Below the pieces are notes generated by a model that ran no database searches, was not told the DNA's origin, and was given only the letters and a program-made list of their open reading frames with translations. Positions 12,801 to 24,350 of a DNA stretch of 64,000 bases are shown here, piece by piece; within the stretch, counting starts at the first letter, position 1; each line of letters opens with the position of its first letter. This DNA comes from Arcuatula senhousia. Its lineage: Eukaryota; Mollusca; Bivalvia; Mytilida; Mytilidae. The translations under genes were made by a program, and so were the position numbers. The DNA lies in assembly GCA_963971305.1 (NCBI GenBank), contig OZ020305.1:45345750-45409749 (forward strand). The letters are read 5' to 3'.

Positions 12801-13040
12801 GGGGACGGACAGGGGGTGGGGATACGGGGGTCGAGGGGCGGGGAGCGGGTGTAGAAGGGGCGGGGGTAGAGGGGGGCTGGGAGCGGCGGGTGGAAGGGGC
12901 AGGGAGCAGGGGTAGGGGGCGGACAGGAGAGACGGGGGTACCGGGGTTGAGGTGGCGGGGAGCGGGGATGGAAGGGACGGGAAGCGGAGGTGGAGGAGGC
13001 GGGATGCGGGGTGGAGGGGGCGGTGAGCGGGGGAGGAGGA
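12800..13040. repeat. G-rich minisatellite, quadruplex-prone
   Basis: About 240 bases of degenerate ggggcggggagcgggggt-type repeats with almost no C or T on the plus strand, in an otherwise AT-rich region. Many runs of three or more G could form stacked G-quadruplexes. All six frames look like low-complexity Gly/Arg or Pro proteins for this reason. Confidence 0.9.
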
Positions 13041-13344
13041 CCCTCCTGTCCACCCCCATAAATACTCACAAGGTGAGTGGACCAGACAACAATACAACAT
13101 AGCCAACGGTAAAGTAAAACCTATGTCCTACTCTGCTTTGCTGCTATTTTATTATGGTTTTGAATATTGAAGTCTTGAATTAAAGCAGCATGATTTTTTT
13201 AAATTGTCCAGTGTGATGATAAAATGTTACCAATTTTGCTAAAAAATTGTGCTTTGTTGAAAATCGTGTTAAAAACATGCAAATTTTGAGTGTTTTTTTT
13301 TTTTTGTATGGCAAATGTAATTAAAGTTTGTTTTTGCCTACAAA

Positions 13345-13925
13345 AACAATCTCTCCCCCCGTTTTCCCATAAGTTCTATGGTGAAAAGGTCATTTCTCCC
13401 ACAAAATTTGAGGATCACAATTTCCTGGTAACATGCACAACTGCATATGATGTCCTTCCTATATACCAAGTTTCATTGAATTTGGACCAGTAGATTCAGA
13501 GGAGTTGCGCTGAAAAGATGATAAATGAGGATTTTCAGCAAATCCCTGTTCAAAGGGCCATAACTCCCACAAAAAATTGAGGATCAAAATTTCCTGGTAA
13601 CATGCACAGCTACATATGGTGTCCTTCCTATATACTAAGTTTCATTGAATTCGGTTCAGTAGTTTCAGAGGAGTTGTGCTGACAAGATGATACATGAGGA
13701 TTTTCAGCAATTTTCTAAGTTCAAAGGGCCATAACTCCGACAAAAATTTGAGGATCAAAATTTCCTGGTAATATGCACAACTTCATATGGTGTCCTTCTT
13801 ATATACCAGGTTCGTTGAATTTGGTTCAGTAGTTTCAGAGGAATTGCACTGACAAACTTTGTGACAGAACAGACATACGGACGGTCGGACACGACAAAAA
13901 CAATATGTCTCCCAGTTTTTGTAAA
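13345..13925 (+). repeat. dispersed element with three ~171-bp tandem units
   Basis: Units marked by caaagggccataactcc (13551 and 13722, period 171) and aattttcctggtaacatgca-like text. It ends in acggacggtcggacacgac ... tatgtctccc. A related fragment is at 48430-48625. It begins with a g/c-homopolymer-rich variant unit. Confidence 0.75.
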
Positions 13926-13974
13926 TAATCATTTATAACATAGAAACTAACAACTAAAAAATGTGTTTGGCACC

Positions 13975-14480
13975 AAGCTGTTGGTTGCCAAAGCTTAGCC
14001 GAGCGTAGTATGATACGACCGCAACATGTTGAACCCTATACATTGTAGGCCCAATATGGATATAGTCAATTGCTTTTGACATGCAGTCCGTGGTGGACTC
14101 CCAAAGCTTTTTGACACATGTATTTTGTGGTGGACTTTTGGCGGCGCTGCATATTTAGCATCTTGACATATATATCAACATAACACAAACTCTTATAATT
14201 GATGCAGTCTGTCCCTTTGGTCCTTATTTCCTCTAAAACAGTAGGAGATACGGCAAATCTTTTGATGATGCAATTGAACTTATGTTGTAAGAGAAGTTAA
14301 CGATTTTAATGAGAAAAGGCTGTTAAAATGGTCAATTTTGACGTTTTATGTGGAATAACTGCTACAGGAAACGGTCAGGTTACACATTTTGGAGATCTTG
14401 TTGTGCTTGATTATATGCAACTTTATTTCCTAAATATCTTTAACAGTTTTCAAGATATTAAGCTTAACAAGTGTGGCTAC
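13975..14480. repeat. fragment of the 3584-4604 TIR family and unrelated remnant
   Basis: tgatacgaccgcaacatgtt at 14010 matches the left end of the 3584 element through about 14140. The rest (14200-14480) is a tandem-type remnant with ggagatacggcaaatctt. Confidence 0.5.
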
Positions 14481-14490
14481 TAAAAGTACC

Positions 14491-15248
14491 GTATGTCTCG
14501 CCTGCCGGCACCATCACTAAAATCAACCACCTAAGCTTTCATTTCTTGATATAAACACTAATTGTGTCTGTATAACCAGTATCAGATGCCTAGCTATTAT
14601 ACTTTTCAAGCAATTCATTGTCCACACAAGTATTACAAAAAGTTTTCTGCCTGAAAAAAAAAGACCTAAGTTCACAGAGTCACTGGACCCTAAAAATTGG
14701 GTCATGGTCGCATGGCATGGAGACAGTTACATTAACCATTACCTCAACTGTCTGTATACCAAATATCAGATGCCTAGCTATTATACTTTTCCAGCAATTC
14801 ATTGTCCACAAAAGTCTAACAAAAAAGTTTTCTACCTGAAAAAAGACCTAAGTTCACAGAGTTGGTCAGGGTCACACGGCATGGTGACAGTTGTGTAGAC
14901 CATCACCTGAACTGTCTGTATACCAAATATCAGATGCCTATCTATTATACTTTTCCAGCAATTCATCGTCCACAAAAGTCTTACAAAAAAGTTTACAGCC
15001 TGAAAAAAGACCTAAGTTCACAGAGTCACTGGAGCATGAAAATGGGGACAGCGTCACACAGCATGGTGACAGTTGCGTAGACCATAACCTATACTGTCTG
15101 TATACCAAATATCAGATGCCTAACTATTATACTTTTCCAGCAATTCATCATCCACAAAAGTCTTACAAAAAGTTTACGACGCCGCCGCCGCCGCCGGAAA
15201 ATAACACTTATGTCTCGCCTTCCGCGACTTTTCGTCGCAGGCGAGACA
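14491..15248 (+). mobile_element. tandem-unit element with tgtctcgcct ends
   Basis: Begins gtatgtctcgcctgccggc and ends with a 38-base hairpin (tgtctcgcct ... aggcgagaca with an inner cgcgac/gtcgca stem, 15211-15248). Four ~165-180 bp units (tatcagatgcctagctatta, periods 186, 163, 181) lie between, then a (GCC)n patch at 15180. Frames of up to 145 codons are repeat-derived. Confidence 0.7.
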
Positions 15249-15409
15249 AAAAGTGCAAAATTTGGAAAAAAATCAGGGAAAAGAGCAAGATCACATACAT
15301 GGGTTGTTGGATTTTCTTCCAAATTTAAGGTACACCTTTAAGTGCTGATTTCTTTTACCCATGCCAGACTTTTAAAAATTTGTGACCGTATTTGAGTAAT
15401 TTGCTAATA

Positions 15410-18400
15410 ACCCCAATAAGGGTTCATGTAACAACTTCAACCCTATGGAGACTTTTGTAAAGCTCAATGAACTGAACATTTAAGCAAGCAATAGCTTTTC
15501 TCTATCTGCTATAGTTTTAATTCTATGGGCCAAAAACATAAAACAAGAGGCTCCCAGGAGCCTGGATCTCTTATGCTAAAGCCTCGTACATAGTGGGCAA
15601 CATAGTCTACATGTACTAGGTAAGAAACATAAAAGAAACGAGTTAGGATAGAAAACTCTCTTAAGATCAAGAATACAAAGTTACAAAGCTTTTCATTTGA
15701 AAAAAAAGACAAACAAGTTAAAATTGATTGAAAACCGTTAAAGGGGGATAACTCTTAAAAGTTTGATTTTGACCGTGATATCATTAATGTAGATCTCAAT
15801 GAGCTGAACAATTTTGCAATGCTAACTCTTCCTCTAGCACTTACAGTTTTCAAGACAAAGCCCAACTAGAGGGTCCCAGGAGCCCATATCGCTCACCTGA
15901 TCTGTTATGCTAAAGCCTCTTACATAGTGTGCAACATGGTCTACATGTACTTGGTAAGTATTATTTAAGAAACTACATGTGGTTAGGATAGAAAACACTG
16001 TTAAGGTCAAGAACACAAAGTTACAAAGCTTTCCATTTGAAAAAAAAACAAACAAACGAAACAAGTTAAAATTGATTGAAAACAGTTAAAGGGGGATAAC
16101 TCTTAAAAGGATGATCTGACAGACAATTTTGACACTGAAATCATTTTTGTAGCTCTCAATAAGCTGATCAACTTTGCAATGCTAACTTTTCCTCTGGCAC
16201 TAACAGTTGTCAAGATGAAGTCCAAAAATTGTGAAAATGGTCAATTTTGACGATTAAGGGGAAATAACTCCTATAAGGAGTCGTCCAACAACTTTGACTC
16301 AATGGAGAGTTTTGTAGAGCTTTTGTTGCTGAAGAAGGTAAGTTGCTTCGGATTTTCTCTATCTCTTATACTTTTTGAGCTATAAGCTAAAAACTATGGT
16401 CTGACCCCCCTGTTCTATTTTTAGTAACGGTGGCCATGTTGGTTGGTTGATCTTCACAAATATCACAAAGTTGGTAGAGGACATCCTAAAGATCAAGTGT
16501 ACAAAGTTTCAAAGCGATTCCATCAGTGGTTTCAGAGAAGATGTTTGAAGAAAGGTTAACGGACGGACGGACGAGGGACGCTTAACGATGACAAGCGGGT
16601 CAGGTGAGCTAAAAACTGTGAAAATGGTCAATTTAGGTGATTAAGGGGTAATAACTCCAATTAAGATTCGTCACACAACTTCAACTCAATGGAGAGTTTT
16701 GTAGAGCTGTTGATACTGAAAAGGGGTGGTAGCACTTAACAGTTTTCAAGATAAAGTCCAAACACTGTGAAATGCGATAAAGGGGAAATAACTCCTTTAA
16801 GGAGTCGTCCCAAAACTTTGACTCAATGAAGAGTTTCGTTGAGCTTTTATGCTGAACATAGAAGGTTGCTTCAGATTTTCTCTATCTCTTATACTTTTTC
16901 AGCTATAAGCTAAAAACTATGGTCTGATCACCCTGTTCTATTTTTTAGTAACGGCGGTCATGTTGGTTGGTTGGCGTGCACAAATTTCACAAACTTGGTA
17001 GAGGACATACACTAAAGATCAAGCATACACAGATTCAAAGCAATTCCTTCAGTGGTTTCAGAGAAGATCTTTGACGAAAAGTTAACGACGGACGCCTAAC
17101 GATGACAATAGCTCACATGACCCTTCGGGCCACAGACGATGATGACAATAACTAAAACACTATTTCTAAAGTCATCCGAAAACTTTGGCCCAAAAGAGAC
17201 TTTTGTAAACCTCAATGAACTAAAGTTTAAAGCAAGCAACAGCTTTTCTTAACCAATAGCCCAAGACTTGATAATTAAGGGCCGTAACTTTTAAAGGTCA
17301 TCTGATAGCTTCAGCCAAATGGATATTTTAGAAGAGCTAATTGAACTGAAGATTTAATCAAGCAACATGTTTTCTCTATCTGTAACAGCTTTCATTCTAC
17401 AGGTCAAACGTACACAAGAAAAAACACTATTTTTCACCTTTAAAGGACCATACCCCTATAAGGGGTCATCTGACAATTTTGACGCTGAAGTCATTTTTGT
17501 AATTCTCAATGAGCTTTACATTTTCCAATGCTAACTTTTCCTCTAGCATTTACAGTTTTCAAAATATAGTCAAAAACTGTGAAAATTTTGACGATTAAGG
17601 GGAAATAACTGCTATGAGGAGTCGTCCCATAACTTTGACTCAATAGCAAGTTTTGATGCTGAAGATGGAAGGTTGTTTTTGATTTTGTCTATATCTTATA
17701 CTTTTTGAGTTAATAAGTAAGTTCTATGGTCTGACCCCCCTCTGTTCTATTTTTAGCAACAGCGGCCATGTTGGTTGGTTGGCGTGCACAAATTTCACAA
17801 ACCTGCTAAAGGACAGATTAAAGATCAAGTGTACATGGTTTCAAAGCAATTCCTTTAGTGGTTTCAGAGAAGATTTTTTAAAATCAGTTAAAATTTATAG
17901 AAAAAACAGTTAAAGGGGAATAACTCTTAAAACAGTTGATCTGACAATTTTGACCCTGTAATCATTTTTGTAGATCTCAATGAGCTTCACAATTTTCCAA
18001 GCTAACTTTTCCTCTAGCACTTACAGTTTCCAAGATATAGTCCAAAAACTGTGAAAATGGTCGATTAAGGGGAAATAACCCCTATGAGGAGTCATCCCAC
18101 AACTTGGACTCAATGGGGAGTTTTGTAGAGCTTTGATGATGAAGATGAAAGGTTGCTTCGGATTTTCTTAATCTCTTATACCTTTTGAGTTATAAGCTAG
18201 ATTGTATTGTCTGACCCCCCTGTTCTATTTTTAGCAACGGCGGCCATGTTGGTTGGTTCCAGTGCACAAATTTCACAAACTTTGTAGAGGGCGTCCTAAA
18301 GATCAACTGTATAAAGCTTCAGTGGATTTAGAGAAGAAGGTTTCTTGAAGAAAAACTAACGGAGGGACAGACAACGGACGCTTAACGATGACAATACCTG

Positions 18401-18500
18401 CAGGTGAGCTAAAAACTTGAAAAAACACTAGTTTTAACCTTCAAAGGACCAAAATTGCTAAAAGGGGTTATCCGTGTTATTCAATCAAACAGAGACTTTT
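15410..18500. repeat. cluster of hairpin-headed elements (family of 1443-2489)
   Basis: Several head-to-tail members: heads with ggctcccaggagcc at 15545 and a variant (gggtcccaggagcc) at 15871; terminal domains with ggtctgacc...tgttctatttttag and acggacgg tracts near 16560, 17080 and 18370; and tandem-unit remnants between. Each terminal domain ends with caggtgagct or similar. No genes. Confidence 0.75.
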
Positions 18501-18514
18501 GCAGAATTTTTTTA

Positions 18515-18960
18515 TACCCCCCCCCCCCCCCGCTTAAAAAGTGGTGGGTGGTGGGGCATATAGTGATAGAAGTGTCTGTCCATCTGTCCTTCCATTACAC
18601 CTCATGTGGTACCCATCTCTTATCTGCAACTCCTCCTAAACCCCTCAATGATTTTTCATGATTTTTTTACACAATCTTTGAGATATAATGTAGATGTACA
18701 CCTACTATTTTAACAATTTGATCTGACTGATTTTTGGGGTTTCCCATATCAAAACATGGACTTAGCCATTACACAATATTGACAATAAGAGGGTATTACT
18801 CTATTTTATTGACCAGGCTGGTCACGGGTCAATTATTTCGGTTTTCTTCCTTTGAATCCTAACTAAACGACTGAGAAAATTAAGCTCCGCCCAACCTTGT
18901 GAATAAAATAGAGTAATACCCATCTCTTATCTGCAACTCCTCCTCATAATTAAGACAATT
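18515..18960 (+). repeat. dispersed repeat with C-run (family also at 55250-55620)
   Basis: Starts at a c14 run, then gcttaaaaagtggtgggtgg ... cccatctcttatctgcaact, closely matched at 55268-55460. The tail includes a short internal repeat of gaataaaatagagtaatac type (18800-18925). Confidence 0.65.
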
Positions 18961-19029
18961 TGGACAAAATTTTAATATGCATATCATGTCATGTTGCATA
19001 GCAACTTTACACAATATCAGTCTATAGTT

Positions 19030-19545
19030 TTTAGCTCACCTTACCCGAAAAGTCATGTCAGCTATTGTCAACGTTAAGGGTCCGTCATCTGTCCGTTAAC
19101 TTTTCTTCAAAGATCTTCTTCTCTGAAACTTCTAAAGGGATTTCTTTCAAACTTTGTACACTTGATCTTTAGAGTTTGTGAAATTTGTGCACACTGACCA
19201 ATCAACATTGCCGCCGTTGCTAAAAGGTCAGACAATAGTTTTTAGCTTATAGCTCAAAAAGTATAAGAGATAGAGAAAATCTGAAGCAGCCTTCCTTCTT
19301 CTGCATCAAAAGCTCTACAAAACTCTCCATTGAGTCGAAGTTGTAGGGTGACTCCTTATAGGAGTTATTTCCCTTTAATCGTCAAAATTGACCATTTTCA
19401 CAGTTTTTGGGCTTTATCTTAACCGTAAGTGCTAGAGGAAAAGTTAGTATTGCAAAATTGTTCACCTCATTGAGATCTATGAAAGAGAAGTCAGGGTCAA
19501 AATTGTCAGATCAATCTTTTAAGTTATTTTAATATGCACATTAAA
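19030..19545 (-). repeat. hairpin-family element, inverted
   Basis: Reverse-orientation copy of the terminal domain and one unit of the 15.4-18.4 kb family (ttttagctcaccttacccga ... gtccgttaacttttcttcaa ... agttatttccctttaatcgt). Confidence 0.7.
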
Positions 19546-19549
19546 ACAT

Positions 19550-20640
19550 ACTGCTAAGTTACAACTGTACAAAGTTTCAGAACTGTACTGTTAATGTCTT
19601 ATTTGATTTAGTGTTCACAAGAGTTGTTGACAGATGGAGAGATCTATAGACAAACAAAGTGAAAACTACAGGGCATCTGCATCTTTGATGCTGATCCTGA
19701 TTATCTGTAATATCATTTGGAAAGGTGTTGTGTGTCTTGTACAGTTATTTCATAGAATTTGTTGTGTCTTAATTTACTATGATAACACAAAGACCAAAAA
19801 AAAAGGAAAATCCAACAACTTTTTAAGTTGTATTTTGTATTTCTTGGCATTAACACAAAAAATAATTTAAACCAGCAAGACAAGTCATTTTAAGATCTGT
19901 TAAAATTGATGGTCTCTTCCATTTATCACATTCATCTCTAACAAACACCTGAAAGAAGAAGAAAATATGAAATTATATAAAAGTTTAATAAATTAATTTA
20001 CATACATTTTTTATTCTTTAAACTGAAAAATTTCTTCATCATCCATCTGCTGCCCGCCATTCACCATTTTATAACCTGTATTTTTTCACTCTGTGAAATC
20101 AGGCCAAAAATGTCTTGAATACACTACTTAATATGGTCATGCCAAAATTAAAAGATTGTTTGTTTCCTCTTTTTATACGACCTACCCAGAAAAATCAGCC
20201 CTACTGGAAATATTTTTTTTGACTTATGGAATTCAAAGATATTTTTGGATTCTAATTTATGGGATATGACTAAATTCACTCATTCAAGAAAGTTTGACAA
20301 CTTTTTTAATAATTATATTTATTATTCAAATAAGTAACCCCTTCATATTTGCCAAAAAAATGATTCTAAATGCTTCTTTGTTACTCAGTAGCTGTGTAGC
20401 TATATAAAAAAAAAAATATGTAAGGGAAAAAAATATTTTTCCTACCTACCTACCCACCACCTGAGAAATAGGATCGTTAAAGGGGAAACAAACAATGTAT
20501 TAATGTTGGCCTCACGAAGCATATAATGTGAACATAGGTAGGCCTTAAAATATCTAAGTGATATACAATCTAAATGATTATACCTAGGCAAATGTTACTA
20601 CATGTAATTTCCCTTCACCTTATTCTATTATATCATTGTC
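19550..20640. other. no confident gene
   Basis: AT-rich. Only the weak candidate exon at 19850-19948 (minus) is noted; a 78-codon plus frame is not convincing. Confidence 0.5.
19850..19948 (-). CDS. weak candidate terminal exon
   Basis: Behind a very good polypyrimidine acceptor (ttttcttcttctttcag) there are 32 open codons (VFVRDECDKWKRPSILTDLK, MTCLAGLNYFLC) and a stop. Unrecognised and unlinked; it lies downstream of UQCR11 on the same strand but cannot be part of it. Confidence 0.2.
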   Translation of the reverse strand: MFVRDECDKWKRPSILTDLKMTCLAGLNYFLC

Positions 20641-20644
20641 TAGC

Positions 20645-21548
20645 CTGCAAAGCAGAGCGGGACATAGGTGTTACTTTACTGGCGGCAGCGGCCAAGGGCG
20701 GCGTTAACTTTTTGGAAAAGTTTTATGAGCACCTCCATATCTCAAGAACTACAAATGTATAAGCCCTACATTGATGAAACTTGGTATGCATATGCCCCAG
20801 TAGTAGCTTAGCACAGTTGCATCCCCATCTTTTGACCTTGACCTTGATTTTCGGGTTGAGTGACTTTAACAATTTTCAATACATATAATAGCAACGGTAA
20901 AGTTTTGGGAGCACCTCCATATCTCAAGAACTATAGATCCTAAGTTAATAAACCTTGGTATGCATATGCCCCAGTAGTAGCTTAGCACAGTTGCATCCCC
21001 ATCTTTTGACCTTGACCTTGATTTTCTGGTTGAGTGACTCTGACAATTTTCAATACATACATGTATAATAGCAATGGTAAAGTTTTGCGAGCATCTCCAT
21101 TTCTCAAGAACTATAGATCCTAGGTTAATGAAACTGGGTATGCATATGCCCCAGTAGTAGCTTAGCACAGTTGCATCCCCATCTTTTGATCTTGACCTTG
21201 ATTTTCTGGTTGAGTGACTTTGACAATTTTCAATACATATAATAGCAACGGAAAAGTATTGCGAACACTTCCATATCTTAAGCATGTTAAGAACTATAAG
21301 TCCTAGGTTGATAAAACTTGGTATGCATTTGTCCTAGTAACAGCTTAGCACAGTTGCATCCCCATTTTTTTACCTTGACCTTGATTTTCTGGTTGAGTGA
21401 CTTTGATTATTTTTATTGCATATATCAGCAATGTTTAAGTTCTATAAACATCTTTCGATCTCAGATGTAAATTCAAAGTATAGTGGACATGGCGGAAGTA
21501 AAAGAGAATAATTGTTTCTGATGGTGCCGGCAGGCGAGACATACTTTA
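20645..21548 (-). mobile_element. tandem-unit element sharing ends with 14491-15248
   Basis: The right end gccggcaggcgagacatac is the inverse of the left end of the 14491 element, but the interior is different: four ~175-180 bp units marked by ggtatgcatatgcccc and ccttgaccttgatttt. The left end carries a GC-rich ggcggcagcggccaagggcg block. Frames here (139 codons minus, 62 plus) are repeat-derived. Confidence 0.7.
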
Positions 21549-21883
21549 GTGTTAACTCTTGTTTTTATAAATAAATTAAGTTAACTCTCATAATTTTCAA
21601 ATGGTATGTTAATAGATGGATAATCAGGTATAGGATTTGCTGTCAGTGTTTTTTTAAGGACTTTTTTCAAAAAATCTACACAAAAATAACAAATAAAGCA
21701 GGAAAAGGGGGTTCAGACATTTTTCCTGTTGTCATAAAAATTTTTAACAATTAGAGCATAATGACAATTACATATCATTACAGTGCAGAACAAATACAGT
21801 AGCAGTGGATAAGGGTTAGGGTTACAGATTTTATCGTATATAACCTTTACTTACATATAAACAATGATTCATTCAGGGTAAAG
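21549..21883. other. 3' flank of UQCR11, nothing else seen
   Basis: AT-rich; includes the UQCR11 3' UTR on the minus strand. No clear polyadenylation hexamer was identified. Confidence 0.5.
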
Positions 21884-22016
21884 TTAATCCTCTTCACTTT
21901 CTTCCACAACTATCTTATTTTTATAATACGGTACATATTGCATTAAAAATCTGGGCTCAAATATATAGACAGCAGCTATGGCACCAATGGTTCCAAAAAA
22001 TGTTGCTGACTTCCCC
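21884..22016 (-). CDS. UQCR11: UQCR11-like cytochrome bc1 complex subunit 10, exon 2 (terminal)
   Basis: Terminal coding exon, 1 + 132 nt with stop TAA at 21886-21884. It follows the acceptor atatttaacag and begins with the third base of a split Trp codon. It encodes 43 residues: a short hydrophobic helix (GTIGAIAAVYIF), then PRFLMQYVPYYKNK and an acidic tail ending EESEED. The single transmembrane helix followed by a YVPY motif and lysines is the UQCR11 (QCR10) pattern, and it aligns gap-free with the vertebrate protein as I know it. The family sits at the periphery of the complex III dimer near the Rieske protein. The acidic C-terminal extension is longer than in mammals. Only the plus-strand shadow frames of this region are longer; they have no similarity I recognise. 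Confidence 0.68.
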
Positions 22017-22113
22017 CTGTTAAATATAAATGAATTTTAATAATATATTAAAGGAACAGTGACCTCTGGTCATGTTGAAGACTGCTGGCTGTTTTCCCAT
22101 GCAATTTTTTAAA

Positions 22114-23985
22114 GGCACAGGATACCGTTACGGCAAATTTGGGCAAAACCGTAACAATAAGAAATTCTTATTGTTACGGCAAAGACGAAAATCGGGAATG
22201 GATGACAGGATGGAGACCGAATCATTTAGGACTGTATCAATAAGAATTTTCTTATTATTACATGTATTACTGCACATATTCTTACGGCAAATCGATATTG
22301 TGACGATATGAAATAACTTTGTAGAGTGACATAACATTTATTAATTCGTTTAATACTAACGGGTAAAAAATTCTAATAATCCAAATTTAACTCAAAGTAA
22401 TTTTGATAAATTATTATGCGACACAACCAATAAGAGGTTTTCAGGTTTTATCTTATTCCTGCACATTTCTATTCAAGTCATCCATCTCGGACTACGGACA
22501 CGAGTGGAACCAACTGTATGCAGCAGTACCCTCTGCGTTTTTTTCTTTGGGTCACAACACATTTTAAGTTCCTTCCATCTACGAGGGATAAAAAAGCGCT
22601 TTACTCGACTAATGTCAATTTTTTTTCGTCTAAATTTTGTGTCGGCAAGTCAGCTGCCTCAGTTATTTTTTCGGTGACCATATCAGTATAGCCATCAATT
22701 AGAACCTCAGCGATTAGAAACAAGCTGTACTTCTATTCTACATTTGTTTTAAGTATGCTATTCAACATAAGATTAAAAAAAAGTTGCGGCAGAAGTTAAC
22801 TTTAAAATATCTTACGTTTGGTACAAGGCCCTGGAAATTTTCAGAGTTGATTTCGGTCATTTTTCCCGAAATTTTTAATGTTCAATGACCACTTCTTATG
22901 CAATGTCATATAATATTGTCTCCTTCCTATGTTGAAGACTTATGCCCCCCCCCTCTTTCCTCCGTGAAATCAAGTATTACCTAAATACATGTAAGTACTT
23001 GCTTGTTTGAAATATTTTATAATATGCTGAAAATGATATCCTGATCCTGTTAACAAAAGTTGTTTAAAATATTCCTTGTAGTTTATTAAAAATTGCTTGA
23101 TTTACTTGATACAAAGATCGTTCATATAAAGTGAAAGTGAAAGTAAAAGTAGAGGAAGTAGATTGGAATGAATGACACATACAAAAATAATATTTTATTT
23201 TCAAAAGAAAGCCAAATTAACAAAAAGTGTTGAGAAATGCAAATAAGATATTCTGTTCAATGAAATATATCACAATACATGTATCTGGTAATTAATTATT
23301 AGTTGGTAATATTTCAGAATTTTTTTTATCTTGCACATGCGTAATGATTGATCTCCATTATGTAAACAAATTTATTTATAGTGTACAAACACTCTTAAAG
23401 TCTTTTGACCAATTGAGTGTGTTTTTCTCAATTTTAATGAAGATCTGATTTCTAAATAAACAAAACAAACAGTTAATTAACATTATTGATTTAATTATCT
23501 ACAGGTAAATCTTCTTCAATGCACGTGGCCATGATCATACAGGTGTGATCGATTACCCAGGCTAATTAGCATAGCCCTGTAGCAATTCACACCGGTGTTT
23601 GACACCGCAGTCAGACTTATTAATGGATTAAATGACCACCCGACCGGATGCTCAGCAGACCAATTAATGAATTTATGACCGACTGACAAAAAACATTGTG
23701 CCAAGAAAATTTTAAATGTCCGATTTGGGGAATTTTTGATCGGTCATTTTGGACAAAATTTCGGACATGACCGGCAAATATGACCGTTTCCAGGGCCTTG
23801 GTTTGGTAAATCTCTATAACGAGAGATTTGCTGTAATAATAAGTGCCGTAATAATAAGAAAATTCTTATTGTTACGGTTGTAAATGATTCGGTTGCTGTT
23901 CCGTCATCCGTTCCCGATTTCCGTCTTTGCTGTAACAATAAGGATTTCTTATTGTTACGGTTTTGTCGTAATCGTATCCTGTGCC
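22114..23985. mobile_element. MULE-like non-autonomous element with long TIRs
   Basis: Begins GGCACAGGATACCGTTACGG and ends with the inverted equivalent (...CGTATCCTGTGCC). The arms are about 190 bp each (22114-22305 and 23810-23985) and rich in taacaataagaa motifs. A perfect 9-bp duplication, ttttttaaa, flanks it (22105-22113 and 23986-23994). Long TIRs plus a 9-bp duplication are characteristic of Mutator-like elements. It sits in the UQCR11 intron. Without the nested hAT insertion it is about 0.89 kb, and it has no transposase. Confidence 0.75.
22824..23800. mobile_element. hAT-like non-autonomous element nested in the MULE-like element
   Basis: TIR CAAGGCCCTGGAAA at 22824 with the inverse TTTCCAGGGCCTTG ending at 23800. 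A perfect 8-bp duplication, gtttggta, flanks it (22816-22823 and 23801-23808). Subterminal sequences (ggtcattttt/aaaatgaccg) are also inverted. An 8-bp duplication with a CA-starting TIR is the hAT hallmark. It is 977 bp with no transposase frame. Confidence 0.82.
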
Positions 23986-24294
23986 TTTTTTAAATGGCTG
24001 TTTCTTTAATGTTGGTTGTGTTGTGAACACTTACTCCACATCTCTTTATATCCGATAGTCTATTCAGAAAAGGAAAATTCTTTCATTCGGGATCAGATTT
24101 TAAAAATCAGAGGATTCCATGATAAAATTATTTTACAAAGAGTTTATTATCAAGCATCTACTCTAGTAGAAACAGTAACACTGCTCAAAACTAAAGGAAA
24201 AGAACATTAAAAAAAAACATTCACAGGTCTGTGGCGACGACATGTAAAAGAAAGTATTTTCAAGATGCTATATGTTTAAACCGTGAGCATTTAC

Positions 24295-24350
24295 CAATTC
24301 CTCAATCTCTGTGTCATTGATTTTGTTGTCAACAAAGAGTAATAGTGCAT
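24295..24350 (-). CDS. UQCR11: UQCR11-like cytochrome bc1 complex subunit 10, exon 1
   Basis: First coding exon of a small inner-membrane subunit of respiratory complex III. Read on the minus strand from ATG at 24350-24348 it gives 18 codons plus two bases (TG), then a donor gtaaat. Joined to the exon at 22016-21884 in phase 2 it makes the codon TGG, so the junction reads ...RLRNW-GKSATFFG. This aligns without a gap to the conserved NW...G segment of animal UQCR11. Total length is 62 aa against 56 aa in mammals. A second in-frame ATG at 24317-24315 would give 51 aa; the upstream one is preferred because it restores the usual N-terminal length before NW. The intron (22017-24294) holds two nested transposons. 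The 5' UTR and promoter were not identified. Confidence 0.62.

Noticed and set aside
12651..13106. 151-codon Pro-rich minus-strand ORF
   Set aside because: Low-complexity translation of the G-rich minisatellite; open in several frames on both strands.
20574..20762. Signal-peptide-like 62-codon ORF
   Set aside because: Its second half is the GC-rich end of the 20645 element and the start is not an ATG in the long form.
20866..21285. 139-codon minus-strand ORF with repeated SHSTRKSRSRSKDG
   Set aside because: It is a translation of ~175-bp tandem units of a dispersed element.
24016..24210. Plus-strand frame of 64 codons with a plausible acceptor
   Set aside because: It lies inside the UQCR11 intron on the opposite strand, has no partner exon, and the UQCR11 reading explains the region better.
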